Shown one piece after another: positions 26,566 through 39,250 of a DNA stretch of 64,000 bases (positions are counted from its first letter, which is position 1; every line of letters begins with the position of its first letter). Under the pieces are notes generated by a model that saw only the letters and a program-made list of their open reading frames with translations, ran no database searches and was not told the DNA's origin. The position numbers were made by a program, and so were the translations under genes. This stretch comes from Nocardioides sp. (GTDB lineage: Bacteria; Actinomycetota; Actinomycetes; Propionibacteriales; Nocardioidaceae): NCBI GenBank assembly GCA_002729525.1, contig PBYI01000039.1, forward strand, positions 1 to 64,000, given 5' to 3'.

Positions 26566-27795
26566 ATGACCACGACCGCCCCTGGCGCCACCTGGCTCGA
26601 CGCGCTCTCGCTGGCCGCCCAGGCCGCGGACGAGCTCGTCGTCCGCAGTGCGCGCGACACCCACCGCGCCTGGTCCGACCGCGCGCACGGCACGACCCGC
26701 CGGTTCGCCGGACCCGTCGGTCCGGCGGTCCGGGTGCCGCAGGTGGTGCACACCGGGATCGCCGAGGCGGTGTACGGCGGGATCGGCGCCGGCCTGCGCG
26801 CGGCGGCGTACGGGCTGGACAAGGTGGCCGCCACCGGCGCCGGGCCGCGGCTCGACGACACCCGGGCCGGTCGTGCCACCAGCGCCGCCGTCAACGGGCT
26901 CATCGGGGACAAGCTGCTCGCCGAGCGCCCGCAGCTGGCGATCCCAATGGCCGTGCGCCGCGACGACGCAAACGTCGAGCTCGACCGAGCGGCGCTCGCC
27001 GCGGCCTTCCCCGGCGCGGGGGAGCGGGTCGTGGTGTTCCTGCACGGCCTGTGCGAGGACGACGAGGCGTGGGACCTGCACCGCGACCGCACCGGGACGA
27101 CGTACCCCGAGGCGCTGGCCGCGAGCGGCTGGACGTCCGTCGTGCTGCGCGCCAACACCGGGCTGCCCGTCCGCGAGAACGGCGCCGCGCTCGCCGCGCT
27201 GCTCCAGCGGCTGGTGGAGGAGTGGCCGGCCGAGGTCACCCGGCTGGCCGTCGTGGGCCACTCGATGGGTGGCCTGGTTGCTCGTGCCGCGGCGGCCGTC
27301 GCGCAGGACGTGCCCGACGGCGCCACGGCCTGGACCTCCTTGGTCACCGACGTCGTCACGCTCGGCACGCCCCACCAGGGCGCGCCGCTGGCGTGGGGCG
27401 TCGGGCACGGCAGCCGCGGGCTGGCGAAGCTCCCCGAGACCGCGGCGTTCGGCCGGATCCTCGACTGGCGCTCGCAGGGCGTGCACGACCTCGTCGCCGG
27501 ACTCGACGCCGACGGGGCCGCGCCGCTGCCGCACGCCCGGCTGCACCTGGTGTCGGCCACCCTCAGCGGGTCCCCGCGCCACCCCGTCGGCCACCTGCTC
27601 GGCGACCTCCTGGTGCGCCCCGACTCCGCGCACGGACGCCGCCGCGGACGGGTGCTGTTCCCCGATGCCGACCACCTGCACGTCGGGCGCACCGACCACT
27701 TCGGCCTGCTCAACCACCCGGCCGTGCTCGACGCGCTGCGTGGCTGGCTCGACGCGCCCGACGCTGGTCACCCGAGCGGTCGCGCGGCAGGATGA
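26566..27795 (+). CDS. Alpha/beta hydrolase, PGAP1-like lipase/esterase
   Basis: A 409-residue hydrolase. Residues 1-135 form an Ala-rich helical region; the hydrolase fold starts at ERVVVFLHGLCEDDEAW (oxyanion region, about residue 155). The nucleophile elbow is VVGHSMGGLVARAA (Ser about 235), followed by VTLGTPHQGAPLAW, typical of triacylglycerol lipase/PGAP1-like enzymes, and the C-terminal HVGRTDHFGLLNHP provides the catalytic His. No signal peptide is present. Substrate unknown. It has its own TAGCCT -10 and probably forms a two-gene unit with the SRPBCC gene 4 bp downstream. Confidence 0.85.
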   Translation: MTTTAPGATWLDALSLAAQAADELVVRSARDTHRAWSDRAHGTTRRFAGPVGPAVRVPQVVHTGIAEAVYGGIGAGLRAAAYGLDKVAATGAGPRLDDTRAGRATSAAVNGLIGDKLLAERPQLAIPMAVRRDDANVELDRAALAAAFPGAGERVVVFLHGLCEDDEAWDLHRDRTGTTYPEALAASGWTSVVLRANTGLPVRENGAALAALLQRLVEEWPAEVTRLAVVGHSMGGLVARAAAAVAQDVPDGATAWTSLVTDVVTLGTPHQGAPLAWGVGHGSRGLAKLPETAAFGRILDWRSQGVHDLVAGLDADGAAPLPHARLHLVSATLSGSPRHPVGHLLGDLLVRPDSAHGRRRGRVLFPDADHLHVGRTDHFGLLNHPAVLDALRGWLDAPDAGHPSGRAAG

Positions 27796-27799
27796 CCGC

Positions 27800-28273
27800 G
27801 TGACCGACACCTCCGCCGCTCGCGAGTTGCGCGTCGAGGGGGTCGTCGCCGCTCCGCCGCAGCGCGTCTGGGACGTGCTCACCGACTTCGCGCGGATGCC
27901 CGACTGGAGTCCCGAGCTGGTCCGGATGATCCCGGTCGGCGGCTCCGGGCTCCGCGTCGGGCGGCAGTACCTCGGCATCAACAGGCGCAAGGCGGTCGTG
28001 TGGCCGACCCGGTCGGTGGTGTGCCTGCTCGAGCCCGGTCGCGCGGTCGGCTGGGACACGCCCAGCTCCGGCGCGCGGTGGATCTGGGAGCTCGAGCCCG
28101 CCGGCGACTCCACCCGGGTCGTGCACCGACGCCCGGTGCCGCAGCGGCTGTCGCGGATGAGCGGCCTGTTCGCGCGCGCCTTCCTCGGCGGCGTCGACGG
28201 CCACGCCGACGAGCTCGAGGCCGGCATGGCGACCACGCTCGACCGGCTCCGCCGCGCCGTCGAGGCCGGCTGA
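27800..28273 (+). CDS. SRPBCC (START/Bet v1-like) family protein
   Basis: A 157-residue ligand-binding fold. The pattern RVEGVVAAPPQRVWDVLTDFARMPDWSPELVRM is the standard SRPBCC/polyketide-cyclase-like N-terminus, followed by beta strands and the long C-terminal helix DELEAGMATTLDRLRRAVEAG. Such proteins bind hydrophobic ligands or act as toxin-like or cyclase subunits; no role can be assigned. The GTG 27800 lies 4 bp after the hydrolase stop, suggesting co-expression. Confidence 0.85.
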   Translation: MTDTSAARELRVEGVVAAPPQRVWDVLTDFARMPDWSPELVRMIPVGGSGLRVGRQYLGINRRKAVVWPTRSVVCLLEPGRAVGWDTPSSGARWIWELEPAGDSTRVVHRRPVPQRLSRMSGLFARAFLGGVDGHADELEAGMATTLDRLRRAVEAG

Positions 28274-28298
28274 CCGCGGCCGTCGTACGGCGTTCTTC

Positions 28299-28312
28299 CG
28301 CTGTGGGCGAAC
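28299..28312 (+). promoter_or_regulatory. ClgR-like operator upstream of clpP1
   Basis: CGCTGTGGGCGAAC fits the ClgR spacing CGC-N5-GCG followed by AAC, about 50 bp before the -10 TAGGGT (28351-28356) of clpP1. ClgR is the known activator of clpP operons in actinobacteria. The match has mismatches to published consensus forms as I recall them. Confidence 0.5.
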
Positions 28313-28363
28313 AACGCCCGTGGGGCCGTGGCTGCGTCGGTGCCACGGGCTAGGGTCGCTCCT

Positions 28364-29002
28364 GTGAACCAGAACTCCACTGACCTCGACCCCGTGATGG
28401 GTGCGGGCGGAGGGCTCAACGTCCTCGACGACCACATCTACCAGCGGCTGCTCCGCGAGCGGATCGTGTTCCTCGGCTCGGAGGTCCGCGACCAGAACGC
28501 CAACGCGATCTGCGCGCAGCTCCTGCTGCTGTCGGCGGAGGACCCCGAGGCGGACATCTTCCTCCACATCAACAGCCCCGGTGGCTCGGTCGACGCCGGC
28601 ATGGCGATCTACGACACGATGAACTACATCCCCAACGACGTCGCGACCGTCGGCATGGGCCTTGCCGCCTCGATGGGGCAGTTCCTGCTCTGCGCCGGCA
28701 CCAAGGGCAAGCGCTACGCCCTGCCGCACGCGCGGATCATGATGCACCAGCCGTCGTCCGGCATGGGCGGCTCGGCGTCGGACATCAAGATCCAGGCGCA
28801 GCAGTCGCTGCACATCAAGAAGGTCCTGCTCGACCTGATCGCCGAGCACACCGGCCAGCCGATCGAGCAGGTCGTCGCCGACGCCGACCGCGACCGCTGG
28901 TTCACCGCCCAGCAGGCGCTGGAGTACGGACTGGTCGACCAGGTCATCAAGAGCGCCCGCGAGGCTGCCGACGAGGGCCGCCCCGCCCACAAGGAGAGCT
29001 GA
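28364..29002 (+). CDS. clpP1: ATP-dependent Clp protease proteolytic subunit ClpP1
   Basis: A 212-residue ClpP. The GTG at 28364 is chosen: TAGGGT lies exactly 7 nt upstream (leaderless) and [11 protein letters not shown] precedes the conserved [20 protein letters not shown]. Catalytic Ser lies in [11 protein letters not shown] (about residue 110), His in [11 protein letters not shown] and Asp in the C-terminal handle DRWFTAQ. As in mycobacteria, ClpP1 and ClpP2 form a mixed 14-mer with ClpX or ClpC. An N-terminal propeptide is likely processed. It is 5 bp from clpP2. Confidence 0.95.
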   Translation: MNQNSTDLDPVMGAGGGLNVLDDHIYQRLLRERIVFLGSEVRDQNANAICAQLLLLSAEDPEADIFLHINSPGGSVDAGMAIYDTMNYIPNDVATVGMGLAASMGQFLLCAGTKGKRYALPHARIMMHQPSSGMGGSASDIKIQAQQSLHIKKVLLDLIAEHTGQPIEQVVADADRDRWFTAQQALEYGLVDQVIKSAREAADEGRPAHKES

Positions 29003-29007
29003 ACGCC

Positions 29008-29622
29008 GTGAGCTACTACATCCCGCAGTGGGAGGAGCGGACGTCGTACGGCGTCCGTCGCATCGACCCCTACACCAAGCTGTTCGAGGACCGCATCATC
29101 TACCTCGGCACGCCGATCTCCGACGAGGTCGCCAACGCCGTGATCGCGCAGCTGCTGTGCCTGCAGTCGATGAACCCCGACCAGGACATCAGCATCTACA
29201 TCAACAGCCCCGGTGGCTCCTTCACCGCGCTGACCGCCATCTACGACACGGTGCGCTTCATCAAGCCCGACGTGCAGACGGTGTGCATCGGCCAGGCCGC
29301 CTCGGCCGCCGCGATCCTGCTGACCGCCGGCACCCCCGGCAAGCGGATGGCGCTGCCCAACAGCCGCATCCTGATCCACCAGCCCTACACCGAGGGCACG
29401 TTCGGCCAGACCTCCGACATCGAGATCCAGGCCAACGAGATCATCCGGATGCGCGAGCTGCTCGAGACGATGATCTCCGAGCACTCGGGCCGTCCGAAGG
29501 ACGAGGTGAGCCGCGACATCGAGCGCGACAAGATCCTCACCGCCGAGCAGGCCGTCGAGTACGGCCTCATCGACTCGGTGCTGGAGTCGCTCAAGGGCGT
29601 CCCGGCGCTGACGGCGGGCTGA
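29008..29622 (+). CDS. clpP2: ATP-dependent Clp protease proteolytic subunit ClpP2
   Basis: A 204-residue ClpP. Start GTG 29008 follows AAGGAGAG. The Ser is in [15 protein letters not shown], the His in [11 protein letters not shown] and the Asp in [11 protein letters not shown]. It partners ClpP1 in the ClpP1P2 barrel; in mycobacteria ClpP2 provides the face that docks ClpX/ClpC. Co-transcribed with clpP1. A hairpin at 29640-29661 separates it from clpX. Confidence 0.95.
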   Translation: MSYYIPQWEERTSYGVRRIDPYTKLFEDRIIYLGTPISDEVANAVIAQLLCLQSMNPDQDISIYINSPGGSFTALTAIYDTVRFIKPDVQTVCIGQAASAAAILLTAGTPGKRMALPNSRILIHQPYTEGTFGQTSDIEIQANEIIRMRELLETMISEHSGRPKDEVSRDIERDKILTAEQAVEYGLIDSVLESLKGVPALTAG

Positions 29623-29639
29623 CCAGCCCAATCTCGTGT

Positions 29640-29661
29640 CCGTCCCCCATTCGGGGGACGG
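29640..29661 (+). terminator. Hairpin between clpP2 and clpX
   Basis: CCGTCCCCC (29640-29648), loop ATTC, GGGGGACGG (29653-29661), 17 bp after the clpP2 stop. It is followed by TACCGT (about 29669), a possible clpX promoter, so clpX may be transcribed separately. Confidence 0.65.
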
Positions 29662-29760
29662 CACGGGGTACCGTCGTCCGAACGTCGACGACACCCACCG
29701 TGAGGTCGGCACGACTCCGGCTGAAGAACAGACTCGTCGCACATCCCTGGAGGTCCGCTC

Positions 29761-31038
<1,278 letters not shown>

Positions 31039-31054
31039 CGAACGGGCACGCCCC

Positions 31055-31114
31055 GGTCGTCCAGTAGCAGGGCGCGAGCGAGGAACGAGCGAGAGCCCGG
31101 CGTATCGAGACGCC
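31055..31114 (+). repeat. Degenerate dispersed repeat of a second subtype
   Basis: GGTCGTCCAGTAGCAGGGCG...GAACGAGCGAGAGC...GGCGTATCGAGACGCC in the clpX-valS gap resembles the class of Nocardioides intergenic repeats that run GTCGAGTAG...GAGCGAGC...GTATCGAGACC. It shares the TCGAGAC end with the 18321-18365 element. This is a family resemblance from memory; only the internal similarity is seen here. Confidence 0.45.
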
Positions 31115-31125
31115 GCAAGACGACA

Positions 31126-31158
31126 AGCAGCCGCGACCCCAGTGGGGCCGCGGCTGCT
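31126..31158. terminator. Bidirectional terminator between clpX and valS
   Basis: AGCAGCCGCG (31126-31135) pairs with CGCGGCTGCT (31149-31158), with an inner CCC/GGG stem, between convergent genes. Confidence 0.8.
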
Positions 31159-31172
31159 GTGTCCTTGGGTAA

Positions 31173-33791
31173 CTACTCGGCCGGGGGAGCGAGTTCCACG
31201 TCGACGGTCAGCTCGGTGGCATCCTCGTCGACGGTGAAGACCAGCTCACCGGTGATGCTGCCGACGGCGCGCAGGTCACGCTCGGCCAGCCGGGCACCGT
31301 CGACCAGCGCCTGCGGTCCGCGGACCTCGGCCCGCAGCACCTCGGTGCGCATCTTCACCTTGGCCTTCGACTTCGCGCCCCGGATGCCGGCGAGCGCCGC
31401 GGCGACCGCGTCGATCGGGTCGGCGCTGGAGGCGGCGGCCGAGCCGAGCTCGATCGCGGCGGGCCACGACGAGGTGTGGATCGACCCGTCCTGCCACCAC
31501 GACCAGACCTCCTCGGTCACGTAGGGCAGGAACGGCGCCAGCAGCCGCAGCTGGGCGTGCAGCGCGATCGCGAGCGTGGCCCGGGCGGACTCCGCGGCGG
31601 CCGAGCCGTCGTCGGCGTACGCCCGCTCCTTGACCAGCTCGAGGTAGTCGTCGCAGAACTCCCAGAAGAGCCTCTCCGCGGTCTCCAGCGCGCCGGTGTA
31701 GTCGTAGGCCGCGAACGACTCCGACGCCTTGCCGATGGTGTTGGCGAGACGCCCGAGCAGCGCGCAGTCGACCGGGTCGGAGACCCGGACCGGGTCGACC
31801 TCGGTCGCCCCGACGTTGCCGAGCACGAACTTGGAGGCGTTGAGGACCTTCATCGCCAGGCGGCGACCGACCTTCATCTGCTGCTCGTCGAAGGGAGAGT
31901 CGAGGCCCGGGCGGGCCATCGCGGCGCGCCAGCGGACGGCGTCGGCGCCGAACTTGTCCAGGATCTCGGTCGGGACGACGACGTTGCCCTTGGACTTCGA
32001 CATCTTCTTGCGGTCGGGGTCGAGGATCCAGCCGGACAGCATGGCGTGGCTCCACGGCACCTGGCCGTGCTCGAAGTGCGCGCGCACGACCCGGCTGAAC
32101 AGCCAGGTGCGGATGATGTCGTGGCCCTGGGTGCACAGGTCCATCGGGAACACCCGGCCGAACAGGTCGGGGTCGTCCTCCCAGCCGCCGGCGATCTGCG
32201 GGGTCAGCGAGGAGGTCGCCCAGGTGTCCATGACGTCCGGGTCGCCGATGAAGCCGCCGGCCCGGCCGCGCTGCGCCTCGTCGTACCCGCGCGGGGCGTC
32301 GGTCGACGGGTCGACCGGCAGCTCGGCCTCGCTGGGCAGCAGCGGGTGGGCGTAGTCGGGCTCGCCCTCGTCGTCGAGCGGGTACCAGACGGGGAACGGG
32401 ATGCCGAAGAACCGCTGGCGCGAGATCAGCCAGTCGCCGTTGAGGCCGCCGACCCAGTTGTCGTAGCGGTGCTTCATGTGGGCCGGCAGCCAGGTGATGT
32501 CGGCGCCGTCGGCCACCAGGTCGTCGCGCAGGGAGGCGTCGCGGCCGCCGTTGCGGACGTACCACTGGCGGGTGGCGACGATCTCCAGCGGCTTGTCGCC
32601 CTTCTCGAAGAAGTTGGCCATCCGCTGGGTCTTCTTGGGCTCGCCGTCCAGGTCGCCGGTCTCGCGGAGCTTCTCGACCATCGCCTCGCGGGCCGAGAAG
32701 GTCGTCTTGCCGGCCAGGTCGGCGTACGCCGCCGCGGCCTGCTCGCTCTGGAGCCACTCCGGGGTCTCCCGGGTGAAGCGGCCGTCGCGGCCGATGACGG
32801 TGCGGACCGGGAGCTGGAGCTCGCGCCACCAGGTGACGTCGGTGAGGTCACCGAAGGTGCAGCACATGGCGATGCCGGCGCCCTTGTCCATCTCGGCGGC
32901 CGGGTGTGCGAGCACCGGGACCTCGACGCCGAAGACCGGTGAGGAGACGGTCGTGCCGAACAGGTCGGTGTACCGCTCGTCGTCGGGGTGGGCGATCAGC
33001 GCGACCACCGACGGGATCAGCTCGGGGCGGGTGGTCTCGATGTAGACGGGCTCGCCGCCGGGGCGGTGGTAGGCGACCCGGTGGTAGGCGCCGGCGTACT
33101 CGCGGGCCTCGAGCTCGGCCTGGGCGACGGCGGTCTGGAAGGTGACGTCCCAGAGAGTCGGCGCCTCCTGGAGGTAGGCCTCGCCGCGGGCGACGTTGCG
33201 TAGGAAGGCGCGCTGGCTGACGGCCTGGGCCTTCTTGCCGATGGTCGTGTAGTGCTGCGCCCAGTCGACCGACAGACCGAGGGTGCGCCACAGGGACTCG
33301 AAGACCTGCTCGTCCTGCTCCACGAGCTGCTCGCACAGCTCGATGAAGTTGGGCCGGCTGATCGGGATCTGCTTCTTGGCGTCGGGCTTCTCCGGCGGGG
33401 TGAAGTCGGCGTCGTAGGGCAGGGACGGGTCGCAGCGGACGCCGTAGTAGTTCTGCACCCGGCGCTCGGTCGGCAGACCGTTGTCGTCCCAGCCCATCGG
33501 GTAGAAGACGGACTTGCCGGTCATCCGCTGGTAGCGGGCGATGAGGTCGGTGTGGGTGTAGGAGAAGACGTGCCCGACGTGCAGCGAGCCGCTCACCGTG
33601 GGCGGCGGGGTGTCGATGGAGTAGACGTTCTCGCGCGGCTGGGTGCGGTCGAAGGCGTAGGTGTCCTGCTCCTTCCACACCGCCGACCACTTCTCCTCGA
33701 GACCCTCCAGAGCGGGCTTGTCGGGTACGACGACAGCGCGCTGGTCGCTGCTCGTCGTCTCCGTCTGCTGGCCCTCGATGATCTCGGTCAT
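31173..33791 (-). CDS. valS: Valyl-tRNA synthetase
   Basis: An 872-residue class I synthetase charging tRNA-Val. [24 protein letters not shown] (HIGH region, about residue 65), the editing domain with [20 protein letters not shown] (about 245), KKMSKSKGN (about 580) and the anticodon-binding domain are visible. [10 protein letters not shown] and the editing sequence separate it from IleRS and LeuRS. At about 870 residues it is the short actinobacterial ValS type. The ATG at 33791 follows TAGGAT by 7 nt on the minus strand (leaderless geometry). Confidence 0.95.
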   Translation of the reverse strand: MTEIIEGQQTETTSSDQRAVVVPDKPALEGLEEKWSAVWKEQDTYAFDRTQPRENVYSIDTPPPTVSGSLHVGHVFSYTHTDLIARYQRMTGKSVFYPMGWDDNGLPTERRVQNYYGVRCDPSLPYDADFTPPEKPDAKKQIPISRPNFIELCEQLVEQDEQVFESLWRTLGLSVDWAQHYTTIGKKAQAVSQRAFLRNVARGEAYLQEAPTLWDVTFQTAVAQAELEAREYAGAYHRVAYHRPGGEPVYIETTRPELIPSVVALIAHPDDERYTDLFGTTVSSPVFGVEVPVLAHPAAEMDKGAGIAMCCTFGDLTDVTWWRELQLPVRTVIGRDGRFTRETPEWLQSEQAAAAYADLAGKTTFSAREAMVEKLRETGDLDGEPKKTQRMANFFEKGDKPLEIVATRQWYVRNGGRDASLRDDLVADGADITWLPAHMKHRYDNWVGGLNGDWLISRQRFFGIPFPVWYPLDDEGEPDYAHPLLPSEAELPVDPSTDAPRGYDEAQRGRAGGFIGDPDVMDTWATSSLTPQIAGGWEDDPDLFGRVFPMDLCTQGHDIIRTWLFSRVVRAHFEHGQVPWSHAMLSGWILDPDRKKMSKSKGNVVVPTEILDKFGADAVRWRAAMARPGLDSPFDEQQMKVGRRLAMKVLNASKFVLGNVGATEVDPVRVSDPVDCALLGRLANTIGKASESFAAYDYTGALETAERLFWEFCDDYLELVKERAYADDGSAAAESARATLAIALHAQLRLLAPFLPYVTEEVWSWWQDGSIHTSSWPAAIELGSAAASSADPIDAVAAALAGIRGAKSKAKVKMRTEVLRAEVRGPQALVDGARLAERDLRAVGSITGELVFTVDEDATELTVDVELAPPAE

Positions 33792-33842
33792 GGGCGAAAT
33801 CCTAGTTGTGGCGGTCGTCGCTTGTCGTATCGGATACGTCCC
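33792..33842. promoter_or_regulatory. Divergent valS / GNAT promoter region
   Basis: The 51-bp gap carries TAGGAT (33804-33799, minus strand, 7 nt before valS) and TATCGG (33829-33834, 8 nt before the GTG at 33843). The palindrome CGTATC-G-GATACG at 33826-33838 overlaps the second box and could be an operator. Confidence 0.4.
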
Positions 33843-34736
33843 GTGACCTCCGTGGAGCTGCTGGACGACCCCGTCGCCTTCCTCGCCGAGGCCGCGGGCG
33901 TGCTCGCGGCCGACCCCGTCCTGGGCACCGTCGTCGCCACCGTGACCGAGCGGATGGCCGCCGGCTGGGACGCGGCGACCCCGCCCGAGCACCCCTGCTG
34001 GTGGCTGCTGGTGCGCGACGCCGCCGGCGCCGTGGTGGGGGTGGGGATGCGGACGGCGCCCTTCGCGCCGTACCCGCCGTACCTGCTGCCGGTGCCCGAC
34101 GACGCCGTCCGCGAGCTGGCGCGGGTGCTGGACGCCCGCGGCGAGCACGTCGGAGGCGTCAACGGGGCACTCCCGGCCTCACGACTCCTGGCCGAGGAGA
34201 TGGCGCGGCTCCAGGGGCAGCAGGCGCACGTGGAGGAGCAGGTGCGGCTGTTCGAGGTCCCGTCGGCAGGCGACCTCGTCGAGCCGGCGCCGGCCGCGGG
34301 GTCCTTCCGGCTCGCCACGGCGCACGACCTCGACCTCGTCGTGCGGTGGTTCCACGCCTTCCACGCCGCGGCCGCCGAGCAGGCCGGCCGCGGCGGCGAG
34401 CACGGGCGCGAGCTGGGGCTGTCCGACGCCGACCTCGCCGCGCGGGTCGACGCCGGCTGCGTGGCGCTGTGGGAGGTCGACGGCGAGCCGGTGCACCTCA
34501 CCGGCAGCAACCCGCCGGCGTACGGCGTGGTGCGGGTCGGGCCGGTCTACACCCCGCGCGAGCACCGCGGCCGGGGCTACGCCTCGAACGCCGTCCACGA
34601 GGTCACCCGCCGGGCCCTCGCGGCCGGGCACCGGGCCTGCCTGTTCACCGACCAGGCCAACCCGACGTCCAACCGGGTCTACACCGCGCTCGGCTACGCG
34701 CCCGTCGTCGACATGGCGCACCTGCTCGTCGGGTAG
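33843..34736 (+). CDS. GNAT family N-acetyltransferase
   Basis: 297 residues from GTG 33843. The N-terminal half resembles a degenerate GNAT fold ([20 protein letters not shown] ... [11 protein letters not shown]). The C-terminal half holds the acetyl-CoA site: [30 protein letters not shown] (motif A, Q/R-x-x-G-x-G/A, about residue 245) and [20 protein letters not shown] (motif B). Tandem-GNAT proteins of this kind acetylate small amines, antibiotics or protein termini; the substrate is unknown. It is divergent from valS and upstream of folC by 47 bp. Confidence 0.83.
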   Translation: MTSVELLDDPVAFLAEAAGVLAADPVLGTVVATVTERMAAGWDAATPPEHPCWWLLVRDAAGAVVGVGMRTAPFAPYPPYLLPVPDDAVRELARVLDARGEHVGGVNGALPASRLLAEEMARLQGQQAHVEEQVRLFEVPSAGDLVEPAPAAGSFRLATAHDLDLVVRWFHAFHAAAAEQAGRGGEHGRELGLSDADLAARVDAGCVALWEVDGEPVHLTGSNPPAYGVVRVGPVYTPREHRGRGYASNAVHEVTRRALAAGHRACLFTDQANPTSNRVYTALGYAPVVDMAHLLVG

Positions 34737-34783
34737 CCGCGGACTCCGGGTCTCGCCGCGCGCCGCCCTACAGTGGCCGTGAG

Positions 34784-36145
34784 ATGAGTGAGACCCCTGA
34801 CGCCCCCCGCCTCGCCGAGACCGTCGCCGAGGTCGAGGACGCCCTGCTGTCGCGGTGGCCCGAGACCCGCCTGGAGCCGAGCCTCGACCGGATCCGCGCC
34901 TTCACCGACCTGCTCGGCGAGCCGCAGCGCGCCTACCGCTCGATCCACCTGACCGGCACCAACGGCAAGACCTCGACCTCGCGGATGGTCGACGACCTGC
35001 TGCGCGGCCTGGAGCTGCGCACGGGCCGATTCACCTCGCCGCACGTCGAGCGGATGGCCGAGCGGATCAGCGTCGACGGCGAGCCGCTCGACGACGAGGC
35101 CTTCGTGCGCGCCTTCAACGACGTCGCTCCGTACACGCACCTGGTCGACAGCACCGAGGCGCACCCGCTGTCGTTCTTCGAGACCGTCGTCGGCATGGCG
35201 TACGCCGCGTTCGCCGACGCCCCGGTCGACGTCGCGGTCGTCGAGGTGGGCATGGGCGGCTCGTGGGACGCCACCAACGTCGTCGACGCCGACGTCGCCG
35301 TGGTCACGCCGATCGCGGTCGACCACGCGAAGTACCTCGGCGAGTCGCCGGCCGCGATCGCGGTCGAGAAGGCCGGGATCATCAAGGAGGGCGCCACCGC
35401 GGTGCTCGCCGCGCAGTCCGACGACGTCCTCCCGGTGCTGCTGTCACGGGCCGCGGAGGTCGGTGCGACGGTCGTGCGCGAGGGCGAGGACTTTGCCGTC
35501 GTCCACCGCGTCGCCGCGGTCGGCGGGCAGGTGCTCACGATCCAGGGCCTGCACGCCCGCTACGACGACCTCTTCCTGCCGCTGTACGGGGCGCACCAGG
35601 CGCAGAACGCCGCGCTCGCGCTGGCCGCCGTCGAGGCGTTCGCACCCGACAAGCCGCTCGACGACGAGGTCGTGCGGGCCGTGCTCGCCGACGTCACGTC
35701 GCCCGGTCGGCTCGAGGTCGTCCGCCGCAGCCCCACCGTGGTGCTGGACGCCGCGCACAACCCGGCCGGCGCCGAGGCGACTGCGGCCGCCCTCGACGAC
35801 TCGTTCGCGTTCTCCCCGCTCATCGGCGTGCTCGGCGTGATGGGCGACAAGGACGCCGAGGGGCTGCTCGAGGCCTTCGAGCCCCACCTCGCGCACGTCG
35901 TGTGCACCCAGAACTCCACCTCCCGGGCGATGCCCGCCCGCGAGCTGGCCACCGTCGCCGCCGAGATCTACGGCGAGCACCGGGTCACCGTCGAGCGCGA
36001 CCTGGCCGACGCCCTCGACCACGCCGCAGCCCTCGCCGAGGCCGGCACCGCGGTCGGTCAGTCCATCGGCAGCGGCGCGGTGCTGGTCACCGGCTCGGTC
36101 GTCACCGTCGGCGAGGCCCGTCGGCTGCTGCGGAGGGACCGGTGA
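34784..36145 (+). CDS. folC: Folylpolyglutamate / dihydrofolate synthase
   Basis: A 453-residue Mur-ligase-family enzyme adding glutamates to folates. The ATP site is [20 protein letters not shown] (about residue 55), followed by [36 protein letters not shown], and [14 protein letters not shown] with the carbamylated-lysine region [24 protein letters not shown] marks the C-terminal domain. The ATG 34784 lies 9 nt after TACAGT. The stop overlaps the next GTG by 4 bp. FolC-DUF4233-Ndk is the standard actinobacterial order. Confidence 0.94.
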   Translation: MSETPDAPRLAETVAEVEDALLSRWPETRLEPSLDRIRAFTDLLGEPQRAYRSIHLTGTNGKTSTSRMVDDLLRGLELRTGRFTSPHVERMAERISVDGEPLDDEAFVRAFNDVAPYTHLVDSTEAHPLSFFETVVGMAYAAFADAPVDVAVVEVGMGGSWDATNVVDADVAVVTPIAVDHAKYLGESPAAIAVEKAGIIKEGATAVLAAQSDDVLPVLLSRAAEVGATVVREGEDFAVVHRVAAVGGQVLTIQGLHARYDDLFLPLYGAHQAQNAALALAAVEAFAPDKPLDDEVVRAVLADVTSPGRLEVVRRSPTVVLDAAHNPAGAEATAAALDDSFAFSPLIGVLGVMGDKDAEGLLEAFEPHLAHVVCTQNSTSRAMPARELATVAAEIYGEHRVTVERDLADALDHAAALAEAGTAVGQSIGSGAVLVTGSVVTVGEARRLLRRDR

Positions 36146-36582
36146 GCGCGACCGAGCCGGCGGAGCCCGACCCGACCGAGCCCGAGCCCGAGCCGGTCGA
36201 CCCGGTCGCGCACGAGCGCGGCCGTTCCCCCCGCCGGGCGATGGCGGCGACCGTGCTGTCGCTGGAGGCCATCACGCTCGGCCTCTCCACGCCGGTGATG
36301 ATCAACCTCGCCGACGTCGCCCCGGCGGTCGCGCTGCCCGTCGGGCTCGGCCTCGCGGTGGCATGCCTGCTGGTCGCCGGTCTGCTGCGCGCCTCGTGGG
36401 GGTACACGCTCGGCTGGGTGGTGCAGGTCGCCGCGATCGGCCTGGGCTTCGTGGTCGCGTCGATGTTCTTCCTCGGCGCGGTCTTCGCGCTGCTGTGGGG
36501 CACCGCCGACTGGCTGGGACGCAAGATCGAGCGCGAGCGCGCGGAGGCCTTCGCGGCGTACGACGCCGAGCAGGGTGCGTAG
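36142..36582 (+). CDS. DUF4233 membrane protein
   Basis: 146 residues. An acidic Pro/Glu-rich N-terminus ([14 protein letters not shown]) precedes four hydrophobic helices at about residues 35-55, 60-80, 85-105 and 108-128, and a charged tail [16 protein letters not shown]. It matches the DUF4233 proteins that always follow folC in actinobacteria. Function is unknown. Translation is coupled to folC by GTGA. Confidence 0.82.
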   Translation: MSATEPAEPDPTEPEPEPVDPVAHERGRSPRRAMAATVLSLEAITLGLSTPVMINLADVAPAVALPVGLGLAVACLLVAGLLRASWGYTLGWVVQVAAIGLGFVVASMFFLGAVFALLWGTADWLGRKIERERAEAFAAYDAEQGA

Positions 36583-36604
36583 CACGTCCGTCCGGCGTCG
36601 TCGG

Positions 36605-36610
36605 TAGGGT
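36605..36610 (+). promoter_or_regulatory. -10 box of ndk (leaderless geometry)
   Basis: TAGGGT ends 7 nt before the ndk ATG; no Shine-Dalgarno sequence lies between. Confidence 0.5.
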
Positions 36611-36617
36611 TCTGGCC

Positions 36618-37025
36618 ATGTCGCAGCGCACCCTGGTCCTGCTCAAGCCCGACACCGTCCGTCGTGGCCTGGTCGGGGAGGTGCTGTCGCGCTTCGAGGC
36701 CAAGGGTCTCTCGATCGTGGCGATGGACCTGCGCACCATCGACGCCGCGCAGGCCGACGCCCACTACGCCGAGCACGTCGAGCGCGACTTCTACCCGCCG
36801 CTGCGCGACTTCGTCACCAGCGGCCCGCTCGTGGCGCTGGTGCTCGAGGGTGACGAGGCGATCGAGGTGGTCCGGGCCCTCAACGGCGCCACCGACGGCC
36901 GCAAGGCCGCGCCGGGCACCATCCGCGGTGACCTGGCGCTGTCGAACCGCGAGAACCTCGTGCACGGCTCGGACTCGCCCGAGTCCGCCGCACGCGAGAT
37001 CGCGCTGTGGTTCCCCGCCCTCTGA
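36618..37025 (+). CDS. ndk: Nucleoside-diphosphate kinase
   Basis: A 135-residue enzyme equalising NTP pools via a phosphohistidine. [25 protein letters not shown] opens the protein; [22 protein letters not shown] and the catalytic His in [12 protein letters not shown] (about residue 116) are intact. It has its own TAGGGT box 7 nt before the ATG and a strong terminator downstream, so it is probably a single-gene unit. Confidence 0.96.
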   Translation: MSQRTLVLLKPDTVRRGLVGEVLSRFEAKGLSIVAMDLRTIDAAQADAHYAEHVERDFYPPLRDFVTSGPLVALVLEGDEAIEVVRALNGATDGRKAAPGTIRGDLALSNRENLVHGSDSPESAAREIALWFPAL

Positions 37026-37094
37026 AGCGGCACCCGCACCCGCTCCTGAGCCCCACCTGACGCCGACCCGTCGTACATCTACGACGGCTCGACG

Positions 37095-37124
37095 TCGACC
37101 CGGCGCAAACGTGCGCCGGGTCGA
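37095..37124 (+). terminator. Terminator after ndk
   Basis: TCGACCCGGCGCA (37095-37107), loop AACG, TGCGCCGGGTCGA (37112-37124): a 13-bp perfect stem, 69 bp after the ndk stop and ahead of the mre operon. Confidence 0.8.
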
Positions 37125-37256
37125 TCGAACGACGCGCCCGGCGCGCCTCACCAGTCACACCAGTCTCGTTGCTTACGCTCGGGCTCGGTGTGACGGTTCC
37201 GTGCGCACGTCGCGCCACCTTCCCCGTTTCGCGCACGAGCGACGAGGCGCGCGCGC

Positions 37257-38296
<1,040 letters not shown>

Positions 38297-38300
<4 letters not shown>

Positions 38301-39250
38301 AGGGACTGACCCGACGGGGGAGCGGGCTCGGGATCGGCACCCGCCGGCCCTGGGGCACCGCCCCGCACGAGGACCGGCCGGGCCGCCCGCCGGGCTCGCT
38401 GCTGCTCGCGCTCGTGCTGGCCTGCGCGAGCCTGATGGTGCTCGACCACGGCGCGGACGGCGGGCCCGTGGACGCCCTGCGGTCCGGCGTGGGCACGGTC
38501 GTCGGACCGGCGCAGTCGGTGACCGCGGCCGCCGTACGACCGCTGGTGACGTTGCCCGACACCGTCCGGGACCGCCGCACCCTCCAGGCGCAGCTGTCGG
38601 CGCTGGAGGAGGAGAACGCCTCGCTCCGCGAGCAGGTGCGTACGGACCCCTACGACCGCGAGCGGCTCGCGCGTCTGGAGGGCCTCACCACCACCGCCCG
38701 CGACCTCGGCCAGACCCTCGTGCCCGCGCGGGTCGTCGGCCTCGGCCCGGCGCAGTCGTTCTCGGCCACGGTGACCATCGACGCCGGCAGCGACGCCGGC
38801 GTCCAGCCCGACCAGACGGTGGTCGACGCCGACGGCCTCGTCGGCCGGGTGCTGCGCACCACCGCCACTACGGCGACTGTCCTCCTCGTCGTCGACCCCG
38901 ACTCGACCGTCGGCGGCCGGATCGCCGAGACCATGGAGCTCGGCTTCCTCTCCGGGCGCGGCAACCTCGGCGGCGGCGCCCGCCTCGACCTCGAGCTCGT
39001 CGACCAGCGGCTGGTGCCCGACCGCGGCGACACCGTCCTGACCTGGGGCAGCAGCGGCGCCGGCCCGTACGTCGCCGGCGTCCCGGTCGGCGCGGTGACC
39101 CGCGTCTACGAGAGCCTCCGTGACGGCTCCAAGCGAGTCGTCGTCGACCCGTTCGTCGACTTCTCCGAGCTCGACGTCGTCGGCGTCGTGGTGCCCAGCG
39201 GCACCCGCGGCGACCGTGGCGTCGTCGAGGCCGACGGGAGCATCCGGTGA
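38297..39250 (+). CDS. mreC: Rod shape-determining protein MreC
   Basis: 317 residues. A basic cytoplasmic N-terminus, one transmembrane helix (about 34-52, SLLLALVLACASLMVLDHG) and a coiled coil (about 92-118, RTLQAQLSALEEENASLREQV) precede the periplasmic-type beta domain with SFSATVTIDAGSDAGVQPDQTVVDADGLVGRV and FVDFSELDVVGVVV. MreC links MreB to PBP2. The start overlaps the mreB stop by 4 bp. Confidence 0.92.
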
